Source: Nitzschia sp. DOCU1
Lineage: Eukaryota > Bacillariophyta > Bacillariophyceae > Bacillariales > Bacillariaceae
Direction: 5' to 3'
Assembly: GCA_951394045.1 (NCBI GenBank)
Contig: OX595989.1
Location: 620,001-684,000 of the forward strand
DNA length: 64,000 nt
A program made the position numbers and the translations under genes. Positions 1 through 10,982 of this stretch are shown here, piece after piece (position 1 is the first letter of the stretch; each line of letters starts with the position of its first letter). The notes beneath the pieces are model-generated. The model was not told the DNA's origin. It was given only the letters and a program-made list of their open reading frames with translations, and did not search any database.

Positions 1-2384
1 GAAGCGGCAGGAGTATCGGTGGCCCTGGTTGGGACCCGAGTTGGACTCGCTGTAGGTTCCGGGGTCGTTCCAGTACAATCACCGCTGTCCAAGCAGCAAA
101 TAGTGCAGCAAGGGCACGACAGTTCATCACAATCGGCCATGATATCTTCGACAACAGATGGACGAGAACAAATGCCATCGGGCATGGAACCCACCAGATC
201 CATCCGGTCAAACTTGATGGATGTTAACAAAGGTAGATCGCCGAGTTCAGTCGGAATCGTTCCGGAAATTTTGGAGGATCCAAGGGAAATGAGCTCCAAT
301 CCAGTCAATAAGCCCAATTCGGTTGGAATACTTCCCGACAACCTTGTAAGACCTAGATCTAAAGACTTCAATGATATCATATTTCCGAGATGCGTGGGGA
401 TTGGTCCAGAAAAAAGATTTCGGGCCAATGTCAAGAAACGCAGCGAAGTCATGTCACCGAGTTCCGTAGGCAAACTACCCGTCATTTGATTGGCATGAAG
501 AGAGAGCCGGTTGAGATTCGTCAGTAGTCCAAACGACGTGGGAATAGAGCCTTGCAATTCATTCTCATTCAAGGACAGTTTCAATAGACCGCCAGCGAGC
601 CCTGCTACTTCGGGTGGAATCGTCCCCACTAGCGCATTATCTTGAATGCTCAGCTCCTGCACTTTCCCTGCATCATTGCAGACTACAAAGTCCCAGTCGC
701 ATTCTTCCGGTGATTCCAACCATCCAGATGCCGATCGCCAACCGCTTGCTGTGGTGGTCGCGCTTGCGTTTCCGAAAATATCGATTCCACCGGTGGCAAA
801 GTAAAGAACAGCAAGCGACCAGCGTTGTACCAGTCTCCAGTTCAACGTGTCATCATCTTGTTGATCCTGAAGTTGACGACGACCACGCACACGACGATTA
901 TTTGTGCTCACAATTGTCATGTTGCCGTCGTCTTGCTCAAGAATCCATTGGAGTGCCTGAAACTGAGGAGACGTGGAATCTTCCAAAGCAGGAGCAGAAT
1001 CAGGGAATTGTGACACGAAAAACAGCTTGAGAGCTTCCTCCTGCGCCTCCAATGTGGTTGTTGGAACAGCGGTGGAACCCACCACAGCCACGGTAGGGGG
1101 TGCAGTGGCAGCAGTAGGCTGGGCTGTAGCATTAGCCGTCGTTGGTGATGCTGTCTCCACAGTCGGAGACAAGGTTGGAGTACCAGGTGGAGATGTTGGG
1201 GTAGCAGTGGGAGGTTCTGGTTCTGGTACAAAGAAATTTGGGGGCATGGTCGGAGCTACAGCCCCAGTTCCATCAGCTGCAGCATCTGGGTTTTCTCGCT
1301 CACGCTTGGATATAAAGACCAATGACAACATGGCAATTCCAACCAACAATGCAAGCAGCAAAAAGATGATTCCAATCTTACACAAGAAGTACTTGCGTTT
1401 ACGTCGTTGTACCGCCAGTTCATCCGTATCGTCAGTAAGTTCCTTCTTGGTAAACTTAGTAGGCCCATCGTCCGGCTGCTGCTGCAACGACTTGCGCGGT
1501 GGTGGTTGTGCCTTCCCAGCAGCACTTTGACGTCCAAAAATGCTTCGTTTTGCCTTGGGGGGCGCCGAGAGCGCCTTTGCACCCTTGGGCGACTGCTTGG
1601 TCTGCACTGCGGACGAGTGTCCGGCAGTGACAAAGATGTAACCAGGAATGATCTTTCCATCCTCACCGAAACCTTCAAGGTCAGCCATGATTTCTCTGCC
1701 ATCGGCAGGAGTGGGTGGTGGCACGGGACGATTGCCTGGCGAGGCTGGAACGATGTTTGGATTCGGAATCGCAAAAGGTTGATTAGGACCAAAGCCATCC
1801 CCCGCCTTGTCTTGGGGCGACAGGGCAGAAATCGGGCTCTTGATATTATAGGACATTTGGGGTCCTTGTGGTGCTGGATCCCGACCTAGTTGAAGAGGCG
1901 CAGGGGGTGCAGGGGCCTTTGTAGAAGCGTCCTTTTTCTGCTTCTTCTTTGCAGCTGCATCCTTGGCCTGTTGCTGCTTGCTTCGTCGCATGGCAAACCA
2001 GCCATGATCTTCATCGTCGGCTTCAATCTTACCGATCGTATCATCTTCGGCATCTGTGTCATAGTAAGATAAGCCAGAAGAATCTACCATGGGATTCCCA
2101 TAGCTGTCACTATTCTGACTCGTATCCACCATTCTGGTGGGTGGGTCGTTCCTTCCACCTCGACCATTATTGTTATTATTGTCTTCCAATAGTTCGTTGA
2201 TGGTCGCGTCACCAATCAGAGAAGATTGATCCCCCTCGCCTTGAATCATAGACTTGAAATAGGCCCTTTCAGGATCATCACTCCAGATAATATTCTGATC
2301 GTTGCCCTCTCCATAGCCGTACGTGTCAGTTGTCATTTGAGATTGCGACTGAGCATCGCTGGTGTCTTCCGTTTCCCAGGTCAT
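1..2384 (-). CDS. LRR membrane protein, type II, C-terminus outside window
   Basis: One open frame of 794 codons from the ATG at 2382-2384 to the left edge, with no stop, so the C-terminus lies beyond the window. Order along the protein: acidic, Asn- and Gln-rich N-terminal region; Lys/Gln and Pro-rich linker; basic stretch QRRKRKY followed by one membrane segment near residues 332-355 (KIGIIFLLLALLVGIAMLSL); Pro/Thr-rich stalk; then from about residue 590 a set of about 24-residue leucine-rich repeats of the plant-like type (LxxLxLxxNxLxGxIPxELG, for example LTGLELISLGSSKISGTIP); then a Cys cluster (CPCCTICC) and another Pro/Thr-rich tail. Basic residues before the membrane segment suggest the N-terminus faces the cytosol and the LRRs face outside or a lumen. 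No kinase domain is visible. The ligand is unknown. Likely a surface or adhesion/receptor-like protein of a family common in diatoms (inference). Confidence 0.85.
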   Translation of the reverse strand, partial: MTWETEDTSDAQSQSQMTTDTYGYGEGNDQNIIWSDDPERAYFKSMIQGEGDQSSLIGDATINELLEDNNNNNGRGGRNDPPTRMVDTSQNSDSYGNPMVDSSGLSYYDTDAEDDTIGKIEADDEDHGWFAMRRSKQQQAKDAAAKKKQKKDASTKAPAPPAPLQLGRDPAPQGPQMSYNIKSPISALSPQDKAGDGFGPNQPFAIPNPNIVPASPGNRPVPPPTPADGREIMADLEGFGEDGKIIPGYIFVTAGHSSAVQTKQSPKGAKALSAPPKAKRSIFGRQSAAGKAQPPPRKSLQQQPDDGPTKFTKKELTDDTDELAVQRRKRKYFLCKIGIIFLLLALLVGIAMLSLVFISKRERENPDAAADGTGAVAPTMPPNFFVPEPEPPTATPTSPPGTPTLSPTVETASPTTANATAQPTAATAPPTVAVVGSTAVPTTTLEAQEEALKLFFVSQFPDSAPALEDSTSPQFQALQWILEQDDGNMTIVSTNNRRVRGRRQLQDQQDDDTLNWRLVQRWSLAVLYFATGGIDIFGNASATTTASGWRSASGWLESPEECDWDFVVCNDAGKVQELSIQDNALVGTIPPEVAGLAGGLLKLSLNENELQGSIPTSFGLLTNLNRLSLHANQMTGSLPTELGDMTSLRFLTLARNLFSGPIPTHLGNMISLKSLDLGLTRLSGSIPTELGLLTGLELISLGSSKISGTIPTELGDLPLLTSIKFDRMDLVGSMPDGICSRPSVVEDIMADCDELSCPCCTICCLDSGDCTGTTPEPTASPTRVPTRATDTPAA

Positions 2385-3619
2385 GATGTTAACACAAACG
2401 AGTTCTAGTGATAATAAGCTGATGAGACGAGGGAAAGAGGGTGGTGGGGGGAGGGGTTAAACTAGAACAATGTATACCAAGTTCAGATTGCTTTCGAACA
2501 GCAGATAACAATCACCTCTTGGTAATGTTCTTGTGTAGTTGATGATTGGGGTAGTTCTTTTGTGGCGATCGAATGCTTGCTGCCTTTATTTGCGCTACGT
2601 CTCGTCAGCTCCACCCGCCGCAGATCCTTGCCCATTTTGTGTTTTTTTAAATAAGAGGCTGGCTCTCCTTTTTGCACGAGGACGACTCTCTAATCCCCGG
2701 ATAGTGTTGGTAGGAATTGCATGTGAAGGCCGGTCGGCGTTGACTTGGAGTCTCAACTCTATGTAATTTAACTGTGAGAGGAGTCGCATCCCGTCACACA
2801 TTTTCAAAAGATTTAGGGAAAGATCGGATTTGAACATTAACGTTCACTCCACTGCTATTACGTTGGGCGTTGCACGAGAGGGAGATAAACCATTCGGAAG
2901 TCGACGTAGTCATTGTTGGATGCGAGGAGGCAGGCAGGAGGCAGGAGGATGGTGGGCGCACGACTTGTGAGCGAAGCGTGCCAATCGGATGCCACGACAC
3001 CCTTTTGGCGCCAACAAGAACCAATAAATTCACATCACACCATAGTACGTTGGCTGGCTTCCGATATTTCAGGGAGCGCAACCTTGGTCTTTTTGACGAC
3101 ACGAATGAGGAAGGCAGGATATGATACTAGCCTGGAAACCAGAGAAGAACTTTCTTGGGAAAAGATAGCTAATAGTGTCAACATGGCACTCTTGTTAGAC
3201 ATTTGGTGGTTGGATTTAAGTTGCCTGGATCAGGATTGCTGAACGCAACATGGTCCATTCCTTGCTTGAGGGGCTACTACCTAGTAGCTAGATAGCGAGA
3301 GTCGTCCCGTCCCCCTGTACTAATAACTAATAATCAGAAACAGCGGGGGCATTGATGCATGAAAATAGTACATCAGGTCTATAGGTTTGGAAGTAGGCAT
3401 ACGCCATTAGGGAATTGGCGTTTGTTTTGGCAAAGGGTCTATCTATTTTGCCAAGCGAAATGGAATTCTGTCGGCAGCTTGATTGATGGTGGTACCACCG
3501 TTCACAAAGAGAAAACAGACTTCCAAGAATTGTGAGACTCGACGATCCCCCATTCAAGGGTAGCAGTAGTATTCGGTGGCCAGTAGCAGGTGTGGGGGTT
3601 GCCCTATACCTCCACACTA
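2385..3619. other. Intergenic region, no gene recognised
   Basis: About 1.2 kb between the LRR gene start and the 3' end of the next minus-strand gene. The short open frames here lack family motifs, start context and coding character. It should hold the LRR promoter on its left side and the downstream UTR of the neighbour on its right side; no specific element was recognised. Confidence 0.5.
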
Positions 3620-4480
3620 CTACCGTGAAGTAGTCGGGTTTTCGCTCCACTGATCTGCCTCAATATCGCCGAGATTGAAAGAATGCGGCTGATCTTCCTC
3701 AATATCATCGAGAGTGAGCGAATACAATGTGCTGGTGCCAGACACACCTCTTCTATGTCGAGTCGATGGAAAGCTGGAAGCCGAGGATTCATTCTCTGTT
3801 GCTTCAATAGCCTCTTCTCGACCATCATCCTTGTCCAAATCTTTCTCGTCCAGTGATGCCAGTGATGCCACAGAGCCACTGCACTCAGTGTTGCCGTCAC
3901 TGCTTCCGTTGGGGGTGTCCCGTTGCGTCACATGGCGCGTATAGAACAAAAGCCCGTTCAATATCAGTACTAGAAGGCCCAATACGACAAATGTCCCACC
4001 CAAGTACGCTCTTGACGCCAGAGAAGATGTCTGCGCCTCGGAGGCTGATCACACAAAACAAGTCCCGGCGTTACCGTAGAACAATAAGGTTGGTAGATCT
4101 TGGGTGTCAGTGGTGGCATTGATGCCGAAAGAATGCTCTTCGTCATCGAGCATCTGGAACATATCGACGGCAGTAGAAGTACCCTCGTTCTCTCGATCCA
4201 GGGCGCGTTGTATGCATTCGTTCCCCCGATTCTCTTCTAACTTCTTATGAGGAACAGGGCTTGGAATCACAGGCCAATCCTCCTGACAAACATTGCCGGC
4301 GATAGCTTGGGTCCTGCGACCGGTAGGCGTGACGTCAGAAAGAAGTGCGACTCATTCGATCAAATCATATGCGACCGATGGCGGTCTGCTAAGAAATACG
4401 TCCACGTGGAATGATGGCTCGAAAAGGTCGTCATCTAACGGTACAAAGCCAAATAGTTCAAGAACGACGATGATTTCCAT
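3620..4480 (-). CDS. Predicted single-pass membrane protein; frame interrupted by two TGA codons
   Basis: A single reading frame runs from the ATG at 4478-4480 to a stop at 3620, broken only by TGA at 4352-4354 and TGA at 4049-4051; no frameshift is needed. Visible features are an N-terminal segment (MEIIVVLELFGF), a polar middle, one clear membrane segment (FVVLGLLVLILNGLLFY) and an acidic Ser-rich tail with a small duplication (LDDIEEDQPHSFNLGDIEADQ). Both TGAs can sit inside frame-keeping candidate introns: GTATTTC...TTTGTCAG (117 nt, joining FHVD to EDWPV) around the first, and GTAACG...CAAGAG (66 nt, weaker sites) around the second. Alternatives are a decaying gene or TGA recoding. No family recognised. 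It diverges from the VDE-like gene with 71 bp between starts. Confidence 0.42.
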
Positions 4481-4551
4481 CACAGCATCTCACAAGGGGC
4501 ACCACGATTACTACTTTGTGAAGTTCATTCCCATCTGTACCAGCCAACATC

Positions 4552-5833
4552 ATGAAGGTGGCTTTGGCGTTCACTCTCTTTGTTCAGTCGTCCCGGTCGG
4601 CGGCAGGATTTACCGCTACTACTCCACCGCTATTGACCCATCGACAGTCGGCATCGCCAAGTCAACTTCAGGCGAACCGAAACGGTCAAGATGGTCAGAG
4701 AAATGTCTTTCAGTCAGCGGCTGCAGCGGCTGCACTTGGTTTGATAATATCCACTTCTGGTTTGTTTGGGGGAGGCCTGGCATTTGCCGCTGAGGGAAGT
4801 TATGATGGGTTTGCCGAGTACGCCAAAGAAAACCAAATGGAGAAATCGGACGTCGGGTGCTTTGTCGACAAATGTGGAGATCAAACCAAGAACCTTTTTT
4901 CGAATCCTCGTGGTATCAAAGGCGTGACTTGCCTTGGTCGGTGCAAGGGAGAACAAAGCTGCGCGATGAGATGCTTCTCAGAATTTGGCAGCGAAGACTT
5001 GAACAACTGGCTTTCGTGCACGATTGAAGAAAATGAATGCGTCAAGGTTCCCAAGAATATTGATACTTCAAAAGAGAACATCGGCTATGCTACTACTGTT
5101 CAGAAGTTTGATCCTTCCAGGCTTGTCGGTATGTGGTATAAGACAGATGGACTGAACCCAAACTACGATATGTTTGACTGCCAAACAAACACCTTCACGG
5201 CGACAGCCAAGGATTCCTCAGAGCTCGACATGGGCATCTTCTTCCGAGTCAATCGTCCTCAAGAAGTTGGAGGAGGGTTCTGGGAGAATGCTCTCACGGA
5301 GCATATGGTAGTGGATGCAGTGTTGGATCCAAGCCCCAAAGTGGGTGCTCGTACAATGCACACCGAAGGCAAGATGAATGGACTAACCTTTGACGAAAAC
5401 TGGTACATCATCGGTGAATCAGATGGGAAGGGTGATATTCCACCCTTTGTATTGGTGGCGTACAAGGGTCATACATTGCAGGGAGGCTACGAAGGCTCCT
5501 TTGTGTACGCCAAGGAGCCTGTGCTGCCAGCCGCGGCAGTACCAGCGGTCAGGGAGGCAGCCGCAAAGGCTGGCTTGAATTGGGATGATTATAAAAGAAT
5601 CGACAACACCTGGTAAGTTCAGATCACATTAGAAGGCTGAGAGCGTGCTGCATGAGACCACAATGTTACTAAGTTCATCTATCGTTATTTGTAGTCCTGC
5701 TGGGAAACCGTTGAACGATGCAGATGCAGGTACGGGTACGTCGACTGCGGACTGGTTGGACCTTGTCGTTGGCGAGGGTGGTGTTATTGATTGGATATCA
5801 CCCGGATGGAGAGGTGAATACAAAAAGAGCTAA
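4552..5833 (+). CDS. Violaxanthin de-epoxidase-like protein, thylakoid lumen
   Basis: Two exons, 4552-5612 and 5695-5833, with an 82-nt GTAAGT...GTAG intron; 399 residues. VDE-family proteins act on xanthophylls in the thylakoid lumen; in diatoms the family includes VDE itself and VDE-like (VDL) proteins of fucoxanthin/diadinoxanthin synthesis. The N-terminus shows an ER-type signal peptide ending near SAAGF, a transit region, then a second hydrophobic segment ending GLAFAAEG, as for lumenal proteins. The mature part has the Cys-rich domain (CFVDKCGD, TCLGRCKGEQSCAMRC), the lipocalin-like core (VGMWYKTDGLNPNYDMFDCQ, then DENWYIIGES) and the family end RIDNTC, whose Cys codon is split by the intron. 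The Cys-rich domain has fewer cysteines than I expect for classical VDE, favouring a VDL or VDR type. The C-terminal glutamate-rich region of plant VDE is missing. Confidence 0.88.
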
Positions 5834-5950
5834 TCGACCCCTAAGACTATTAAAGCTAGCTAAATAGTCCATATTCAAACTGGAAACCGGTCATAACTTA
5901 ACAACTTTACAACCAACGTTTCGAATAGTCCAGTGGTTAACAGTTGGTAC

Positions 5951-8246
5951 TCACGGGTCCGGCGGCGGAGCTTTGTTGCGGCTGAACATTTTCTTGAAGC
6001 TGGGTCCCTTTGAAGGGGCTGTCCTCTTTTCCTTGTCCGGGGCTGCAGCTGCAGCCAACTCTTCACTTGATCCATCACCTCGATCGCTACGAGAGCTACG
6101 AGGCTTCCGTCTACTATTATGACTTCCACTTCCGCTTGCTGCCGACCGCCTTTCTGCATCATCTGGCCTTGATGGTCGTGAACGGCGATCTTTGGATGCA
6201 TCTCCTCCCTCGCCAAGGTGCATCGCCTCGACTCCCGCCTCAACACCTGAAGCAGGGCGGCTCGATCGTCCACTGCCACTACCCTGGCCTGGTCGTCTTC
6301 GGCGTGACCGATCCTTCTTATGAGCGTCAGAATCTCCCGTTTCAGGAGGATCATCGCCAGATGCAGGTGCTTCAGCTGCAGCGTCCTCTGAACTGCTGGC
6401 GGGGGCTCCATCTGCTGGCGGCGGTCCGCCCTCCCCCCACGCCCCAGCATCGAATGCAGCATCAAAGCCGTCGTTGCCATCCTGGCCCGACGCAACCGCC
6501 ACTTTATCGAATGTGCCAAAGAAATCGTTCTCGTTCTCCCCTCCCTTTGTTTCGAATCCTAGAAAAGTAATGAGAGACAGGTGAGTCCCCCTCATTTAAC
6601 CATATGGCAGAGCCATCCAAATGAATAGGACGCACCTTTCATTTCACCAAACCCGACTTCAGTTCCGAATGCCTCAGCTCCGTCTTTCCCTTCTTCCCCA
6701 AACGAAGAAAAGTCCAATGGGTCCATGGAAGAAGTTACCGCTGGTGTAGACGATGGAGTTGCAGCAGCGGCAGGCCCCGCCGGGGGCAACTGAGCGGCAG
6801 CGGCGCGCTTCCGTCTCGCCGCCACGGAGTTCGACGCTAGTTTCTTTCCTTCTGTAGCCTTTGTGGGATCGTAGACAGGTTGTTGGATACCCTGGCCATC
6901 TGTTCTGTAACTGCCAACTCTCGTCTTGTCTTCCTTTTGCTCTTCGGTTTTGGCATCCCCGGCATCACCAGCTTCTTGGTTTTCCGTTTTGGATGCCCGA
7001 CTACTGCGCTTCCGCGGAGGTAGGGGTCTGCCGGAATACACCGCAGACAAGCACAGAATCACTTCCGTCATGTCTGCCCGAGCCTTGCTATCCGCTGTCA
7101 ACATGCGGTCCAATAACTCCACTAGCCCCTCGCCGTAAGGATTGTCCTCTGGGATTACATATTTTCCGGAGAGAATGGCAAGGTTGGACCCCTCTTCAAA
7201 ACAATTTTGAAGGAATGCGAGTGAATACAAGCAACATCCCAATGCCCAAACGTCGGTACTAAATCGTTCAAAGGTACAAATCGTAAGCGTGAGGCGGACC
7301 AAGATTCGTTCCTCGTCAAAATGCATACTTTCATCGATTCGAATACTTACGCTTGTGTGAGTTTCTTGGCCATGTACAAGTCCACCATTTCTGGAGCACG
7401 GAACATTTGAGTTGTCGTCTTTTGAATCACTTCTTCGGCTTCGGCACGAGCCTTCTGCGTTCTCAAGTCGACGTGACCAAAAACGGCCGATCCGAAATCG
7501 CAAAGCTTGTAGGCGCCATTTTTGACTAAAAAGTTCACTGGCTTCAAATCGCGGTGGACAATCGGTGGCCGTTGCGCATGAAGATAGCTGACAGCGTTAC
7601 AAATCTGACCAAAGGCGATAATCAAGGTGGGCAGATCGAATCGCTGGTTATTGGCCGCTAATCGGTTGCAAACATCCAAAGCATGCCCTCCTTCACAAAA
7701 TTCCATGAGAATTAAATGCTGCGGCCGATCCTTGGTTGCCGCCGCTTTCCCCTTGGCCTGAGAAGCGGCTGGAACCGTTCGATAGCAAGTATCATACATT
7801 TTGATAATCGACGGGTGACTCAGCCGCGAGAGCAATTTCGCCTCCTTTTCCGCAATATCCCGCTGTGCTCTAGAATGAATGCTCGTGACTTTCAATACCA
7901 TGGGGACTTTCTTTTCGTCCTTTGGGCCTGGCCCCGAAGTCCGCCGTATCGGAGGATCATCTTTCCCGTCTGTATGTACAGAGGCACTCAGAGCGGACGG
8001 ATCGGTAATTTCCTTTACAAGGTAAACATAGGAGAAACCACCTAAAGAATAATGAACAACGAAGCAACAAGAAGAACGTGAACGCGTTTCCTTTCTCACC
8101 GGAGATGCAGGAGTCCTGCGGATTAAGTTGTGCACTAAGTTTCACTTACCTTCTCCGAGCAACTTTGTCACGTGTAGGTTCCGTTGTCCTACGGCAAGCT
8201 TCTCGCCCACTAGGGAAGATCCAAGGCCTCCGTCTCCTGGTGACAT
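5951..8246 (-). CDS. NAK-family Ser/Thr protein kinase (AAK1/GAK/Ark1-like)
   Basis: Four exons on the minus strand: 8246-8150, 8041-7351, 7258-6636 and 6558-5951; introns of 108, 92 and 77 nt with GT-AG ends; 672 residues. The kinase domain starts with the glycine loop GEGGFSYVY, whose first Gly codon is split by intron 1. It continues with the lysine in VPMVLKVTS, the catalytic loop HRDLKPVNFLV, DFGSAVFG, and the activation-segment end FRAPEMVDLY, which is typical of the NAK family, then TDVWALGCCLYSL. The C-terminal third is disordered and carries DPLDF, DFFGTFDKV and similar Phe-rich motifs of the kind that bind clathrin adaptors, then a Ser/Arg-rich basic tail. NAK kinases phosphorylate adaptor subunits or actin-patch proteins in endocytosis; that role here is inferred from family. 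Confidence 0.92.
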
Positions 8247-9135
8247 GGTGTTCGAGATGAGTTCAGAGTGGGAGAGACGATGCTTTCAGGATCGGATCGT
8301 AGAAATACACGAACGGCCTCTGCAGCGTATCTTCACAAGAAGCCTGCGTAAACGGATCGTGTCGACCGAAGCAAGGTACAATCCGAATTCCGTGCTATCG
8401 TAGGATCCACTCTAGGAGCCTTGACGCATCCAAGCTTATGCAGCCTTCGTTTCAGCGCAAGCAGATGTGCAACTCCTAGCCGCAAAACAAGGCTCCAATC
8501 AGGCGCCGCGGTTGTTGTCCCCTTTCGATTTCACCCAGCAGTATCTCAGTCCAATCAAGTGGATTAAACGAACCACTCTATGTAGGCACCTGCTGTGGTG
8601 TATCGTTTCCTGCTACAATAAGCTCGGTAATAGGTTAAATGATTCGTATTACCTCTCGTCGTCGTCTCGCTCTCACCGGCCCGCCATTGTCGTACCGGTA
8701 GTTGTCATGCCGCGCGGAGACATCGAGACGTTGAGAGAGTGCCGCCAAAGACAGAGCCAGCCGCGTCTCTCGATCTCGTCGTGAGCGCGAAGGCCAACGT
8801 GAATGACCGTGCTGCGTCCGTGTGTCCGTGCTGAACTGCTCTGAATCTTTGATTCATTCGATCGATTCAATTAGGTCTATCGACTGATTTTGTCACTACA
8901 AACGATAGCACCCATTTGGCTTTACTTGTGTGCCTTCACACAACTACCGTAGCTACTAAACCCTCCCACTACGTCAAACAGAGTGTCAGAGTAGATCACC
9001 CATGAATTTTCTATTAGAAGTACTTCCATGATGTTGGTGATCACCTGGTAGGTAGAGAAAAAATACTATAAAGTATGTTCAAAGTACTAGATCCTTTGAG
9101 CATGTACGCACGGCCCTTGGTATGTCGTCCTTCGC
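8247..9135. other. Intergenic region, no gene recognised
   Basis: About 0.9 kb between the kinase start and the glyoxalase stop. It should hold the kinase promoter. No tRNA, repeat or convincing open frame was seen. Confidence 0.5.
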
Positions 9136-10560
9136 CTACCCACTCTCCGCTGTCTTGGCTTCCTCTCCTGCCTTGACGTCGCCGAACTCGAGCCCCCCTC
9201 GCGGGACAATCTCAACCCAGTATCCATCCGGATCATATGCAAATGCAAGACCCTTCATTGTGCCTCCATCGGGCTCCTAAATGACGACAAAATCAAGCGT
9301 GAATAACGAATCAACAACAGAATTCAACGGGCAACCGTACGAATCTTCTACAACGACGATACTGGTCAGTCGACGTACCTTTTTGAAGCCATATCCCATC
9401 TTGCCAATCTCCTCGCATGCCTTGTACACATCATCCACCAAGAAACCAATGTGTCCGAATCCTTTTCGTTCGTCTTCATTGCCCGAATAATGCTTAAAGT
9501 CGTCGTCGGTCTCCGTTCCATGATTGTGCGTCAATTCGAGGCAGGGTTGGAACATTTCTTTTGGGTTCGCGTCATCGGGTACCACTGAGGATCCCAAAAA
9601 GAACAGACTGAAAGTATCAAAATGCTTCTCCACAAGCAATTTCATGCCCAACTTTTTGTAAAACTCCAATGATTTCTTGGGATCTTTCACTCGCAACATG
9701 GTCTGTGAGAAGTTGCACTCATTTGCAATCTTGCCAGGGGTTCCTCGTGCTACCAACTCTACCCAATATCCATCCGGATCCTTCACAAATGCTAGACCCT
9801 TCATTCGTCCTAAAGGAATTCAATCATATCATCAGTCTCTGTGTAATGAGTCCGATAATCGGTTGTTCCCGACGACTAGTTATACACGTCATCACTTGAC
9901 TCACCTTCGTCAGGCTTTTTCTGAAAGTCACAGCCAGCCTTTTCTAGTCGATCTGAAACCGCATAAACATCGTCCACACTAATACACAAAGAGAAAACAG
10001 TCCAATAGTATCAACAGTCAGTGCGCGACAACAATGACCCTACCCCCTCACCTCCATTTAATAAAAACTCACTTGACTGCGACGTGACCAAAGCCATCTT
10101 TTTCCTTATTGCCAGGATGATAGGCAAAGTCCGGGTCCGATTCTGTTCCATGGTTATGAGTCAACTCCAAAGCCACCCCTTCCATATTCCAAAGATAATC
10201 ATGTGCCTCTTTGGTCCCCGGTATCAAGTCATACGTCTCTCCTTGTGGCAATGTCGTCAAAAAGTACAGACTAAACTTCCATTGAGGAAAATCAAACTTG
10301 TCGATTAATGTAAAGCCCAGAAGATCCGTGTAGAAAGGAAGAGTCTTGGCAGGGTCTTTGATTCGCAACATTGTCTGTTGCCAGGTGGGTCGACCCGGGA
10401 TAACGTCCGTTGATGATGCCATTCTTCGGGTGGACGTCGAGGATCGGGGAAATGACGAAGCGGATTGAAGAAGAAATGCCGAGGCAGGAGGAACAAAGCA
10501 ACAGAGAGAGGTGGTTGTTGAAAGTGCCAACGGAGCTAGCAAGCGAGTGAGTAATCTCAT
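9136..10560 (-). CDS. Glyoxalase I (lactoylglutathione lyase), two tandem domains, plastid-targeted
   Basis: Four exons: 10560-10073, 9978-9905, 9809-9379 and 9276-9136, with GT-AG introns; 377 residues. Glyoxalase I converts the glutathione hemithioacetal of methylglyoxal to S-lactoylglutathione. The first domain (about residues 58-205) begins [15 protein letters not shown] and contains [18 protein letters not shown] and [15 protein letters not shown]. The second (about 212-360) repeats the pattern with [35 protein letters not shown] and [15 protein letters not shown]. Both keep the Gln-start strand, the metal-ligand Glu in [10 protein letters not shown] and the GH motif. The N-terminus is a signal peptide ending in ASAFLL, the diatom plastid cleavage motif, so detoxification next to photosynthetic triose phosphates is likely (inference). 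The two domains look like an internal duplication that keeps equivalent exon joins before MKGLAF. Confidence 0.93.
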
Positions 10561-10982
10561 TGTTCAGCTAGGAAACATTGTGCGTGTGCTCTCAACTCTT
10601 GCACTACCTTGCCACGACGAATTTAGTCGGGGCATCATGCAGACATCACCTCGAGCCCATCATCTCACACATCCACAGCACGGAGAGCCGTCCATCGTCA
10701 CCAACCAAAACAACGCAGATGAGAGGGATGCAGAAAGATCGCAGGCGATGACGTCAGTGCCTGGCTTTCGCGCGATCCTTTGGTCGGGCGGGTCGAATAA
10801 TGAGGGGCACAACAAAAATGTTGGGACATTTTCGAGGCGGGAAAAGGCCAAAGGACAAAATGGTGAAGATCGGAAGGAAGACTATCGGTGAGAAGGTTGC
10901 GTCAGGTATACCTGATGACAAATTCACGTCGTCTTGGCTTATTTCGTTGCCACTGATAATGTCACGGATTTCCTCTTGAACG
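10561..10982. other. Divergent intergenic region
   Basis: About 420 bp between the starts of the glyoxalase gene (minus) and the sulfatase gene (plus); it must hold both promoters. A TGACGTCA core (CRE-like palindrome, gatgacgtcagtg) lies near 10750. No other element was recognised. Confidence 0.45.

Noticed and set aside
614..1798. Several open frames opposite and alongside the LRR gene
   Set aside because: They are low-complexity shadows of the Pro/Thr-rich stalk and membrane region of the minus-strand LRR gene.
3250..3620. SECIS element downstream of the TGA-containing gene
   Set aside because: I looked on the minus strand for an ATGA...AA...TGA/NGAN core within a stem; several CTGAT/TGATG pieces exist but no convincing kink-turn pair was found.
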